Assembly (NCBI GenBank): GCA_022059125.1
Contig: JAEUWY010000002.1
Location: forward strand, 3,100,001 to 3,164,000
DNA: 64,000 bases
Origin: Corynespora cassiicola
Lineage: Eukaryota; Ascomycota; Dothideomycetes; Pleosporales; Corynesporascaceae
Direction: 5' to 3'
Made by a program: the position numbers and the translations under genes. How positions within the stretch are numbered: position 1 is the stretch's first letter; each line of letters starts with the position of its first letter. The notes below the pieces were generated by a model that saw only the letters and a program-made list of their open reading frames with translations, had not been told where the DNA came from and did no database searches. Shown one piece after another: positions 1 to 10,683 of the stretch.

Positions 1-31
1 GGCGTACCCGCACATGACTAACGCCACCCAG

Positions 32-219
32 GTCACATCTCTCGTGATTGCACTGCTCCCAACGGCGGTCCCCTCAACACCGCGGGCAAGACCTGCTACC
101 GTTGCGGCGAGGCTGGCCACATTTCCCGCGACTGCACCAACGCCGAGGTCAACGGTGACAACGCTGCTCCCGCCCCTGCTCCCGTTGCCCCCGCTGCCCC
201 GGCCACCGCTGTCGCCTAA
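32..219 (+). CDS. CCHC zinc-knuckle protein, 3' end only (Gis2/Byr3/CNBP-like)
   Basis: Only the last exon lies in the window. Bases 1-31 look like the tail of an intron: a CTAAC branch site at 18-22 and a CAG acceptor ending at 31, and the coding frame hits a stop inside this stretch, so the exon must begin at 32. The exon gives the end of one zinc knuckle (GHISRDC) and one complete CCHC knuckle, CYRCGEAGHISRDC, matching C-x2-C-x4-H-x4-C. It ends in an Ala/Pro-rich tail and a TAA at 217-219. Repeated CCHC knuckles with this spacing are typical of Gis2/Byr3/CNBP proteins, small cytosolic proteins that bind single-stranded nucleic acid and mRNA. The number of knuckles upstream cannot be seen, so the exact orthologue is an inference. 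Confidence 0.8.
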
Positions 220-1293
220 GTCCTCCACCGGGCGGACCGACACATCACGGCGAGTAACATCGTCGTGGCTTTGATCAGAGCACACTGATATCATAACCTA
301 CCTTTCTGGATTACCTGCTTTTTTTTTTTGCTTTGTCACTTTACCCCTCATCACAATCGTTTCTTGATCCACTCACCTTCGGCACCATCCGACTTACTTC
401 ACGCAATCACGAGTTACCATCAAGAAAAGTTTCACGAATCCTACGCTGATACCCACGAACGTTATATCCCTTAAAGCAGAAACCATCATACCCTTACTTT
501 GAACAAACAACGGCTTGGCGAATTGAGAACGACAATTCTATTTCTTCTTTGTGTTCTGCATTGGTTACCCCCCTCAAACGGGGAGCTGAGATGGACTACT
601 TGGATAGACTAGAGTTGCCGAGGACCGGAAGGCGGCTGTGGTGGTTTGGATGTGGAAAGTTGACGGAGGGATTGGAATGGGGGCTGGTTGGAGGACTGAA
701 TATGTTTACTGTGTAGGAGAGGATTGTGTGTGTCTGTCGGAGCTGAGCTGAATGGCAACCCTGTGGCTTGTTCACTTTGTTGGTCTACACTGCCCCCCCC
801 AATTTTCTTGCGTATTGAAAGGATATGTAGTCCGACAGCTTGCTGTCAATACACGTCGTGAAAAAGAGTGTGGAAGTGTGAGGCTGATGAGACGAGACGA
901 GACGAGACGAGATGATAGCGCAAAGGTGGGAGGTCTAGCTCGGGGACTGACAGGTGCGTAGGTAGGGCAAAGGTAAAGGAGCGCGCCTTGCTACCATGGA
1001 CTAGCAGAGGCAAGCAGTAATATACCCATGCAATATTGATTCTATTTGAATACTTGTTCGAGATGCTCCTGTCATGTTCTCTGCCATCTTCCCATGGAAG
1101 GCGCTCTCCATGCGCGTGCCTTCCTACATTGGACAGCACGTGTCCACGCGTTTAGTGTACCAGCCGGAGCGTTCTGTGTGATGTTGCAGCCTGGAAATAA
1201 TAGCTCCATCTCTACATCTATCTGCTCAGTATAGAACCAAGTAGGCCATCTTCTTCACGTTCACAGTTCATACTCAAACTCAAACTATCAGCC
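220..1293. other. Intergenic: 3' UTR of the zinc-knuckle gene and DMC1 promoter
   Basis: No coding signal is supported. It holds a T-rich tract near 320-330 and a short pentanucleotide microsatellite near 890-911 (see separate entry). I did not recognise a defined meiotic promoter element. Confidence 0.6.
887..912. repeat. GACGA pentanucleotide microsatellite
   Basis: About five tandem copies of GACGA lie in the DMC1 upstream region. The last copy degrades into GATGA. Confidence 0.8.
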
Positions 1294-2607
1294 ATGGCCC
1301 CATCATCCGTCGCGTCTGACGACTCCAACAACGATGTGCGCACTTGCTCTCACCTTTCTCTTCGTGTTGGCTCACTTTGAACAGGACGGCTTCATCGTCG
1401 ACATTGATGCCATTCAAGCCCACGGCATTGGTGCTGTCGACATATCCAAGCTCAAAGCTAATGGTTACTATACCATTGCCTCGGTGCATGCATCAACGCG
1501 GCGGAACCTACTCAAGATCAAGGGATTCAGCGAGATCAAGGTAGACAAAGTCAAGGACGCCATCGCCAAGTGCCAACCAGCTGGAGGTGGCTTCCAAACC
1601 GCACATGAGCTTGGTCAACAGCGAAAGCGTGTCACCAAGATCTCTACCGGAAGCAAGCAGTTTGATGCTATTCTCGGCGGGTGAGTCGGCTCTTTGCAGG
1701 GTGGTGTTTATACTAAAGCGATCCAGTGGGTTCCAAACTATGAGCATCAGCGAGGTCTTTGGCGAATTCCGCTGTGGAAAGACGCAGCTCTCTCACACCA
1801 TGTCTGTCATTGCACAGTTGCCCAAGGATATGGGAGGAGCCGAGGGTAAAGTAGCTTATATTGGTCAGTTGATGTCCTTTGGGGTCGAAAGTCATTGTAA
1901 CCTTCCTAGATACTGAAGGTACATTCAGGCCTGAGAGGATTGCACAGATTGCAGAGCGCTTTGGGGTAGACCCGGAGACCAGTATGCCCCTCACGTCTCC
2001 CCCAATTCCTCATGTATCACTAACACTACCCAGCCCAAGACAATATCACGTACGCTCGTGCTGTCAACTCTGAGCACCAGATGGAGCTTCTCAACAAGGT
2101 TGCCGAATTCTTTGTGAGCAACGAGTATCGTCTCCTCATCATCGACAGCATCATGGCACTCTTCCGCGTCGACTATGTCGGCAGAGGCGAGCTCAACGAG
2201 CGCCAGCAAAAGTTGAACCAGTTTCTCTCAAAGCTGACTCATGTCGCTGAAGGTAAGCAAATATGTATTCCGTCACTCTAGCCGATGCTGAACTATCCCA
2301 CTAGAATTCAATGTTGCTGTCCTCATGACGAACCAAGTCCAGAGTGATCCGGGAGCGAGCGCTCTTTTTGCCGGTGCAGATGGCCGCAAGCCGGTCGGTG
2401 GCCACATTCTTGCCCACGCATCGGCTACTAGAATTCTCCTCCGCAAGGGTCGAGGCGAAGAGCGGGTCGCAAAAATTCAAGATTCTCCAGGTAGGGGGTT
2501 GATTCCATCTCGCTTTGTGCCCGCTAAAATGACATACAGATATGCCAGAGAAAGAGGCAACGTACATCATCACAAATGGCGGGATTAATGACCCTGAGAA
2601 GGTCTGA
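1294..2607 (+). CDS. DMC1: Meiotic recombinase Dmc1 (RecA/Rad51 family)
   Basis: Seven exons rebuild a 339-residue protein: 1294-1335, 1385-1680, 1727-1863, 1910-1981, 2034-2252, 2305-2490 and 2540-2607. All six introns are GT-AG and 46-52 nt. The N-terminal helix-hairpin-helix region is followed by the RecA core, with Walker A GEFRCGKT (about residues 125-132), Walker B around LLIIDSIMA, and the L2/C-terminal block [19 protein letters not shown]. The length equals the usual size of about 335-340. Dmc1 forms ATP-dependent filaments on single-stranded DNA and drives strand exchange between homologous chromosomes in meiosis. The N-terminal sequence (TTRR/STRR motif before a KGxSExKV block) and C-terminus fit Dmc1 better than Rad51. 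No frameshift or missing catalytic residue is seen. An intact copy implies a retained meiotic programme, which is an inference. Confidence 0.95.
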
Positions 2608-3504
2608 GTGATTAGCAGCGGTCAGCCTACTTGTAGGGAGATCTATGGTGCACGAGATGTGGATGAAATGTGTTCAGTAATGTCGGATGGAAGCCCTTTT
2701 ACTCGAGTTTCCCGTTCATGGGATTTGTAACAGATGGGAACAACCACTGACATGGTCATGCATGCATACGTTGCATTTCTTCCATCGAACACTAGGAAAT
2801 GCACACGTGTATCTCGCATTGATTCCCTTTTGCGCAATCTCCCACCATTCGATCCGATAGCGCTCTCGTCAATCGATAAGAGCTTACGCCTCAATTCTGG
2901 TGGGCCGCGCGGAGTGGCGTCGACCCCACCTGAGCTGTCCAAGGCTGAGGCAAACAAGCATCGCCATTAAACATGTCGATCATTTTCAAAATCCGAGTAC
3001 CAGGCTCGGCGCAGTCTTTAGCAAGCTCCTCTACAATTCGTGCCTGGTGTGCACAGCCTCGCGGCGACTGAAGGCCGCCCCCGTCGGCTTCGGCCCAGGG
3101 TCTCGCCAAAACGTCCGAATCCGAGATCACCTGGCGCACTACCGGACCTCCCTTGTGCGGCTGCAGCGCACTACATGCGTAAGACGCGCGTCTTTGGAGG
3201 ATGCGATTGGCACACTTGGTCAAGGTAGCATTTATGCTGCTGCCTGGCCAGCGTGGGATCGAACGAGGTGGCCGCCACTGCGGAAGGCTATTTAGATGAA
3301 GTGGGGCTGGCAGTGCATTGCCAGCTCTTTTGGAGCTTCCAGCAAGCTTGCGGGCATTGAACTATTCGACACTTTGGACCTTGACATCCTCTTAATCGTC
3401 TTCTTTTCCCCTTTTCCATTTGCAAACTCTCAGCACTTCAAGAGACCAAAAAGGAAAGACCAATAACTCTATAGCAACAGAGCCCCACCGTCCCTTCCGC
3501 AAGC
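2608..3504. other. Intergenic, about 0.9 kb
   Basis: Lies between the DMC1 stop and the next gene on the same strand. Short open frames occur on both strands, but none has splice structure, motif or length to support a gene. Confidence 0.6.
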
Positions 3505-6003
3505 ATGGCTGACCACCACCGCCGCCGAGCCCAGCAACCCCCCTTTCAAACCACTCCTCACATTCCTTCTCTTTCTTCTTCCTCCCCGCCATCTACTTCT
3601 CGCCCCAATGCCCCCTTCACCCCGCGCTCCACCACCTTCCCAGACACGCTCGACTCCGACCCCGAATTCGACGTCTTCGAGCCCACGCCCCTGCACTCGC
3701 CCACGGGACCCCGATACGACGATTTGCCCCCCACCTACGACGAAGCGCAGCAGCAGGCCCTGCTCGACGCGCGGAACGGCGTGCCGCCCCTCGACCCCAG
3801 CGAGGTGCATCTCCAGCAGCGGCTGCATCTAAACTTGGAGCTGCGGGCTGGGGATGAGGTCCGGGAGTACAGGGTGCCGGTTGCGGGCGAAACGGCGGGT
3901 CGAAGGCGCGGGCTCGTGGGGGATGCGGATGCGTATGAGTTTCAGCCTGAGAATAGGCGGAATGGGGAGGGGTTGGGGGTTAGCGTTCCAGTGCAGGGGG
4001 GTGGTGGGGGCGCGGAGGATGTGCCTGTCGGGTATGTGAGGAGTGGGGGGACGAGGACGAGTGAGGGGGAGGCAATGGAGATGCTACTCGCGAGGGCGTT
4101 GGGCTTCACGCAGCATGAGCCAGATGCGGATTCGAGATTTGCACCAAGGCTGACGCGGAGTGTTGCTATTCCGCCGGTCTTGGGCTTGGAATCAAGTAAA
4201 GAGAAGAAGAAGGCTGGTAAGAAAGAGGTGAAGGGAAATGGATGTGGGCGTAATGGAGCTCAAGATCAGAATCCGATTCCAGGGCAGTGGCCGGAGTCAC
4301 AGTCTGGCGAGACGGTTTTGGGGGAAGCGAGTGGAGAAGAGCCAGCCAAGTTCTTGCGAACATATGCAAAGACGCTACATGCGCATTCTATCCGACCTGC
4401 TGAGTTCACGGAGTTTTTGGATGGCCTGAATGCACTTTGCGTGGCTACAAATACTACACCCACCGATCTTTTGCAGGCAGATATCCAGATGGATTCTCCA
4501 GCGTGGATTCTACGGAGTTTTATCGAAGCAGCCAACGAGGCGTTCTTTGCCCCGCGGGGACTGAGAGTATCTTTCCAATCTCTTTCTACCCTGGTCGATG
4601 CGGCCAAGATTCCTGAGGAACGGGGACAGCGGGCTGGTGCTGTGGTCAGCGCACTAGACGAGCAGGCCACGCCGGAACGAAGAGCCCAGGCACTACATCC
4701 ATGGATCGAGGCCTTGGAGTTGAATGTTCCCGAGCCAAGTGCACAGACGCTGTTGTTGAGGGAGATGAGTGAGCGATTCCGCATGCGATCCGGCGATTCA
4801 CCTCCGAGAGTCGAAACTCATCGAACGGGGACCGAATCGTCAGAGGCAAGGTCTGAGCAGCAGAGTTCAGACCCCCCTCATTCAATTCCTGAACTTCCAG
4901 CCAACGCACAAGAACAAACAAACTCTCCCCCACCATCAGGCGGACAGTGGGCAACGCCGTGGTTTGCGCCATGGGGACTCGGTGGCCGTGGCCAGTGGTC
5001 CTCTTTCAATACTCCTGCAAATGGTACGTTCAGCACTCGCGGCAATCCAAACGGCGGTCGAGGTTTTGCAAATAGCAATGAAAAGTGGACTGCCTGGGCC
5101 GACAGCTGGTGTCAGTGGGGCGACGAGTGGGGAAAGCAATGGGAGCAGTACGGCGAGCAGTTCGAAAAGAAGGCCGAAGAGCTCCAGAGAAAAGCTGAGG
5201 CCTTTGAAGCCCGTATCGATGGCCGCGCGCCTCCTCAAAATACACGGAGCGCCGCTGGTCCATCCACAAACGAGAGAGCCTCTGCTGCCTCGATGTGTGG
5301 GCCAGAGGGCCTTGCCGGCCAGACAACGGGCGTCTTGCGCACCGAAACGGAGAAGCCCCTGTCTGCCAATCCAAGTAACGAGAAAATCAAAGACGACCTT
5401 TTGAAGAAGCTCAACAAGAAAGAGCATGACGATGACGATGATGCGTCGTCGATATCGTCGGGCTCTTCGGACTCGTCGTCAGACTCCGATTCCGATTCCG
5501 AAGAGGACCTGCGCGACCCGGAAAAAATCTTCCACAGCCGCGTCCGCCAGATTAACGAATCTGCCGAAACCTCGGCCAGGAAGGGTAAGAAGGATCAGGC
5601 GGAGATTTTCCATGAGCGCGAGGTTGCGATTGAGAAGGCGCAGCGCGAGCGCACGGCTTTGGAGCAAAAGATTGAGGCGAAGAAGAGGAAACGAGAGCTT
5701 AGAAAGGAATGGAGGGCCAAGAAGAGGGAGTTGAGGAAGGAGTGGAAGGAGAAGAGGCGCGAGCTTAGAAGGGGTGGGGAGAATAAGGGCAAGGGGAAGG
5801 AGAAGAAGAGGGAGAATAAGGCTGTGCTGAGGGAGGCAAAGAAGGTGCACAGACAGAGAGTTAAGCAGCTAAGACGGGAAATGATGGAAGTTAGAAAAGG
5901 GCTAAAGGAAGAGCAGAAGAACCTTGGGAGAGGCCAGGGGCTGGTTGCGGACGCAAAGGCTAAGCAGATGGTGTGGGTCGTTGTCGAGAACCTGGGAGTG
6001 TAA
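3505..6003 (+). CDS. 832-residue PPxY-motif protein with charged coiled-coil tail, function unknown
   Basis: A single uninterrupted exon encodes 832 residues starting at ATG 3505 after a CA-rich leader. The N-terminus is Ser/Pro-rich and disordered, with a PY motif LPPTYDEA (PPTY at about 75-78) that in known families binds WW domains of Nedd4/Rsp5 ubiquitin ligases. A middle block of about residues 270-430 looks globular and helical and is probably the conserved domain. A Trp/Gly-rich stretch follows (about 480-560), then an acidic DDDD/Ser-Asp run (about 640-665). A very basic C-terminus carries near-repeats of RELRKEW (about 730-765) that predict a coiled coil. I do not recognise the family by name. 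The PY motif suggests it is a ligase substrate or adaptor, an inference. No signal peptide or membrane segment is visible. Confidence 0.85.
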   Translation: MADHHRRRAQQPPFQTTPHIPSLSSSSPPSTSRPNAPFTPRSTTFPDTLDSDPEFDVFEPTPLHSPTGPRYDDLPPTYDEAQQQALLDARNGVPPLDPSEVHLQQRLHLNLELRAGDEVREYRVPVAGETAGRRRGLVGDADAYEFQPENRRNGEGLGVSVPVQGGGGGAEDVPVGYVRSGGTRTSEGEAMEMLLARALGFTQHEPDADSRFAPRLTRSVAIPPVLGLESSKEKKKAGKKEVKGNGCGRNGAQDQNPIPGQWPESQSGETVLGEASGEEPAKFLRTYAKTLHAHSIRPAEFTEFLDGLNALCVATNTTPTDLLQADIQMDSPAWILRSFIEAANEAFFAPRGLRVSFQSLSTLVDAAKIPEERGQRAGAVVSALDEQATPERRAQALHPWIEALELNVPEPSAQTLLLREMSERFRMRSGDSPPRVETHRTGTESSEARSEQQSSDPPHSIPELPANAQEQTNSPPPSGGQWATPWFAPWGLGGRGQWSSFNTPANGTFSTRGNPNGGRGFANSNEKWTAWADSWCQWGDEWGKQWEQYGEQFEKKAEELQRKAEAFEARIDGRAPPQNTRSAAGPSTNERASAASMCGPEGLAGQTTGVLRTETEKPLSANPSNEKIKDDLLKKLNKKEHDDDDDASSISSGSSDSSSDSDSDSEEDLRDPEKIFHSRVRQINESAETSARKGKKDQAEIFHEREVAIEKAQRERTALEQKIEAKKRKRELRKEWRAKKRELRKEWKEKRRELRRGGENKGKGKEKKRENKAVLREAKKVHRQRVKQLRREMMEVRKGLKEEQKNLGRGQGLVADAKAKQMVWVVVENLGV

Positions 6004-7380
6004 AGTCGACAAAGCACCTCTGCGTATGAGTCTCGAAGTTTTTGTAGATATCAATGGATTTAGTAATGTATTCTTGTCTATAACTTATGGCTACCTCAAA
6101 AACTGTATGCTCTTCAACCTCCTGTAATCAATATTGTGCTCACTTGGATCTTTGAATGTATTCATTTAGGCGTGCGCCTGGCCTTCGTCTTTAGTTACTT
6201 CCAACACGCTCACATTTAGCCTTGAAAATTATAACAACCCTTTTTCCATAACAAGAACCATTATATTTCCATCTGAGAATTCTTCCAGCCAACACCTACA
6301 TAGATTAAAGAGATTTTTTTTAAACTTGTGGGAGAATTATTCCAGATAAGAAATCTTCAAAATTCTGCCGCCATGCTCTCTTGGGGGCAGAAGCTGCAAG
6401 CTAAACGTCATCAACAACTTGAATACTTTGTACTACCTTCTTGTTGGAATTAATTAAATAGCTGATGGACTAGGGTGCATGTTTAAGCGCTGCGCCACCA
6501 ATAGTGCAACCTTTCTACGTGTGATGACTAACTACAAGGGTGTCAGACGATGATACCAAAACGTAATAAAGTATAACTCAGGCACCAAACAGCATTTCAC
6601 GACGAGATATTGTGTCTCTAGGGAACCCGACCACATGGTATGTCGCGCACCAATAAATGTGATAAAAAACCCAGGGCAAGTCGTCTTCAGGCTATGCTCT
6701 GAAAATCCAACGGCTGCTCAAAAACGCTACTTTGTGGGCTCCAGTTCAACTCTGTTCAACCAAAGCCAACCAAGATACCGTGCCGTTCAATATTCCACAC
6801 CGCTCAGGGGCATCGAAAACAGCATGATTATAAATTATCGCTTGCGGGATCCTGCCAATTTCATTGTGGCCATACTCGTAACAGGGCATGACAAACCCGT
6901 GTGTACTTTGCCAATTTCTTTGCCTCACCTAGAACAAGTGAGAATTTGACTCTGGCCCTTACTCCTTTTGTAATACCGAAATGAACTTACGCCAGCATAC
7001 CCTCCACGCGTGTACAGCTTTCCAAGTCTGGCAACGGCATCTCAATTCCAGACTCTCGAGACTGCCCATCCCAAACCCTTTTCGAAAACCAGAACACCAA
7101 GAGTTTTACTCTTCACACCATGAGTGACAAGTGTAAGCTGACTTGCACCGCACAAGAGAGTCAGGCGGTGGGCCTTTTGGGGTATAGACAGCCTCCAAGG
7201 TCGGCGAGAAAGCTGTACTCGAACGGTCAGAAGCCATTTCCAACATGTGTAGACGGCGTCATGGGCTCATCTGAGGAGACCTAGGCGGAGTATAAAAAGG
7301 ACATGAATGGCTTCTCTTCCTCCTCTTCCATCCAGCCCCAAGCAACCAAGCAACCAAACACCTCCTTCAGAAACTCCAAC
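6004..7380. other. Intergenic, AT-rich, about 1.4 kb
   Basis: The part at roughly 6120-6560 is clearly more AT-rich than its neighbours and has no coding signal. The 3' end forms the promoter of the next gene, with a TATA box at 7291. No repeat structure was recognised by eye. Confidence 0.6.
7291..7298 (+). promoter_or_regulatory. TATA box for the secreted lysozyme-like gene
   Basis: A clean TATAAAAA lies 90 bases before ATG 7381 and is followed by a CA-rich leader with CAAGCAACCAAGCAACC. An in-frame ATG at 7303 is only a few bases downstream, too close to be within the transcript, which supports 7381 as the start. Confidence 0.7.
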
Positions 7381-8117
7381 ATGCACCTCACCACGCCCCT
7401 CCTCGCCCTCGCGGCCACCCTGCCCCTAGTCCTCTCCTCCCCCCTCCCCTCCCCCGAGTCTACAATCGCGCACCTCTCCCCCAAGAACGCCACCCTGAGC
7501 ATCGCCGCCGCCGCCCCGACCTTCTACCGCGGGCCCTGGCAAAACTTCCCGCCCATGTCCAGCTGGCTCACCTTCGAGGACATGTTCAACCGCAACAAGG
7601 CGTCCATGTTCGCCACGGGCGACACGGGCGAGGACGTGGGCCGCATCTGGAACGCCATTGTCGAGTGCGCAAAGGTCGGCGTCGACGAGCGCGTCATCCT
7701 CGGCATCATCATGCAGGAGAGCCACGGCAATGTCGGGGTCATCACGACGACGAGTCCGGATGGGGTGCCTACGGCTGGGTTGATGCAGTGTTCGGGCTGT
7801 TCGGGGTTTCCAGGCAGGCATGGGTTGAGTCAGGTGAGTTTTGTGTGTGTGTGTGTGTTGTAAGGGTTTGGGAGCGTGGGTGCTGATATGTATGTGTGTG
7901 ATAGGATGAGATTACTTCGATGGTGAGGGGTGGGACGAACCATTTCAAGGCCAACTTGAGGAATTGGGGCGATCAGTGGGCGGCTTCTTCGATTTATCCG
8001 GCTCTTCGCGAGTACAACTCTGGATCTGTCAATCCGAATGACCTCAGTGATGGCAGGGGTGCTACGGCTTCGTATGTTAGCGACATTGCGCAGCGTCTGC
8101 AGGGTTGGGTGGACTAG
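7381..8117 (+). CDS. Secreted lysozyme-like / SLT-type glycan-cleaving protein
   Basis: Two exons, 7381-7833 and 7905-8117, with a 71-nt GT-AG intron carrying a (GT)n run, encode 221 residues. The start at 7381 is preferred over 7303 because it begins directly with a signal peptide (MHLTTPLLALAATLPLVLSS) and because of the TATA position. The mature protein has the helix-ExxxG pattern of the lysozyme superfamily: IIMQESHGN, with Glu at residue 113 as the likely catalytic acid. This is followed by GLMQCSGCSG and, after the intron, a Tyr/Asn block REYNSGSVNPNDLSDG near the C-terminus, the usual layout of soluble lytic transglycosylase (GH23-like) folds. The expected activity is cleavage of peptidoglycan, or possibly chitin, outside the cell. 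Family membership is inferred from motifs, and the substrate is unknown. Confidence 0.85.
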
Positions 8118-9012
8118 ATGGTTCCTGTGAAGTACAATACGAGGAGGTATGTGCCTCGTTTCAGAGAGTGTAATGGTTAATGGGAGATTGTTGTTGTTTG
8201 GAAGGCGTGGAGGGAGATCTCCTTGAGAAGTTTAAGCACGCTCGTTGTCCAAGTACCTAGGTAGATTTCATAGTTTTGAATATCTTGTTCTGCCGGCTTA
8301 AAATAGTTCCATGAGCGTGATGAAACCAATTTACTGAATAGGAGATCGTTCAAGGATGGGGAATTGGAAAGGGGACTAAGAGGCAGCGCATATCCTACCA
8401 TAGGCGTGACATTGCACCTTCATGTTGTCATATCTTTGCATCAGACTTCAAGCCACTAATGAGCTCAAGAAGAGATGTTCGTAATGATGTTTTGTATTGA
8501 ATTACAGTAACTATTACTTAAACTAGAAAAGTATCATGTACAGTAACTTCAAGAATACAGTACACTAAGTTTAAGCATACTTAGTCACTGAACCTGTGTA
8601 GCTCCTCATCTGACAGTGACAAGCAAGGGATCCACAACGATCATAATGTGATGGCATTTCAAAAGACATTAAACCTTATTTCAACATGTATACTCGACAT
8701 CCATCAAACCATCCAACCTTGCAATTTAGCCAACTCCAGGGGGTATCAAACTACCTAGACCAAAATACCAACAACGCAACAACCGCAAAATAACAAAACA
8801 AAAGAACCCGATGCCAAAGTTGAATGCATCAAACATCCCTATCCAAAGAATTTTCAAAAAAAAAAAAGATTAAAAAGGTCACGCATGGTTGAAGACCACG
8901 GATCCCAATCCGCTCAACGCAAAACAAGGAGGCGTGGATCCCATCTCCCAAGAAAAGCCACACACAAAAACCATAAAACTGGGTATATATATAAAAAGAG
9001 AAAAACTCCCCC
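8118..9012. other. Intergenic between convergent genes, about 0.9 kb
   Basis: Moderately AT-rich 3' flank shared by the lysozyme-like gene (plus) and the arrestin gene (minus). No gene is supported. Confidence 0.6.
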
Positions 9013-10683
9013 TCAGCTCACCACCGAGACGCGAGCCCGAAAGTGCTCAGCCCCCGGCGCAAACGCGGCGTACTCGGGAGGCAAATCATCACCCCCATCC
9101 GCCTGTCCCTCCTGGCCCGACAGCGGCGGCGCAATGCTCCGGGGCACAAACATGCGGTCAGCCTCCCTCAGGACAGACGACTCGGCGGTCCTGCGCCTCG
9201 CATTCTCGTTGCCGGTATCGCTGCCCTCTGCGCAAATCTGGATGGGCACCTTGAGGGTCAGGGGCCCGCTGATGCCCGGCGAGTGGGCCGAGAGCTGCAT
9301 GTTGAGGCCGTAGGTGCGCGAGATGAGGCAAGTGTGGAAGGTGGGGATGAAGTTCTTGTTGGTGGGGAGGGTGATGGGGACCACGATCTGGGCTGTGTAG
9401 AAGATGCCGCCCTTGTAGTGCTTGGAGGCTAGCGGGATGCCCGAGCTAAAGGCCGAGTCGGCGTCGCTGGCGGTGCTGCAGTCAGAAATGCCAGAGTCGC
9501 GCCGCAGAAGGCTGTCCGGGGTCGGGTTCGCGGATGCGGGCTGCTTTACCCAGTGGGCGGAGGCGATGCAGAGGTTGGATAGGGAGATGTTTTCTTGGTA
9601 CACGCCCTGGGTTAGATCGTAGCCGAGGACAGATCGAGTAGGGAAGCTCTGGCGGGGCGCTGAAGCGAAAAAGGTCGAAACTTTGATCTTGGTCGCCAAG
9701 CTCGAGAGCCTTGGTGGCGGGTTGCTGTCGTCTGCGGGGTCGAAGCGCAGGAGGATGCGCGAGTGGGCTGAGATGGGCTTGTTGCCATACGAACGAGCGC
9801 CGGGGATCACGAGGGCCTGTGGTTGAGCCGTCTGTGCCGTCAGAGTCCCCAGTTTGCCCTTGAATAGCCCCTTCTTGATGGATTTCTCGTGGCGGGTGCG
9901 GAATTCGTCGTTTTGGTCGATGCTGAGTGGAGGCTGCTCTTCGAATGCAGGCTTCACGCGGACTTTTCTCATCTTGTCTGCAAGCAGCGAAACGGTACCG
10001 TCGACCTCTCGCATCTGGGTGATGCGGACCTTGATGCCGTAGACAATCTTGGACATGTCTGGGGCGAGGTCATCCAGCAGTGCGCCACCAAAACCAGCCA
10101 ACTCTGGGTCTCCGAGACTGGGCGGCAGCATCAAGTGCATGTGGCGGACATAGTCTGAAGCGGTGCGGTGGGTGCAGGCTCGCGGAAGAAGCTGGTCGGG
10201 CACGTTGAACTCGAATGGGAACCTGTATGCCTTGCCAGCAGCCAGGATTCTTGGAAAGGGGAGGTCAGCATCGTCAATTGGCTGCTTGAGCGACAAGAAT
10301 CGGTGGGAGGCTTCCGTGCGACCCGAAACGGTAGGCGTCGTGGTCAGCCTGTCGACGTAGACGTGGGCCTGGCCTGCAAGATATCAGCTCCTGTCGGCCA
10401 CGCCAAGCGCGTGTCCAGTGGATCACATGGACTCACCAATGAAAGCGATGTCAATGTTCTCGAACCGTGTGTCGTGGTTCACGGTGACGGTGACGGTGCC
10501 CTGGATGGTATCCATGGTCGAGTAGCTTGTGACATACTCGCCGTGGGGCCCACTACCACCGGCAAGGCTGATGTCGATGGTCGGCTGGCCATAGTGAGCG
10601 ATGTTGCGGACCTTGTAGCCGATCTGGTTGCCCAGGGACTGGATGGAGCTCGAATGCATGGAGGCGCCTGAGGAAGCCGGCAT
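9013..10683 (-). CDS. Alpha-arrestin family protein with C-terminal PPEY motif
   Basis: Two exons on the minus strand, 10683-10437 and 10373-9013, are separated by a 63-nt GT-AG intron, giving 535 residues. The N-terminal third (NIAHYGQPTIDISLAGG ... YVTSYSTMDTIQGTVTVTVN ... FENIDIAFIG) has the beta-sandwich pattern of an arrestin N-domain. The later part, with the IFYTAQIVVPITLPTNKNF block and paired strands, fits the arrestin C-domain. The tail ends with DDLPPEYAAF (PPEY about 514-517), a WW-domain ligand. In fungi such proteins link Rsp5/HulA-type ubiquitin ligases to plasma-membrane transporters and receptors and so trigger endocytosis. That role is inferred from the family; the cargo cannot be told from sequence. 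No truncation is seen. Confidence 0.85.

Noticed and set aside
7303..7380. In-frame upstream ATG for the lysozyme-like gene
   Set aside because: It lies five bases after the TATA box and would bury the signal peptide.
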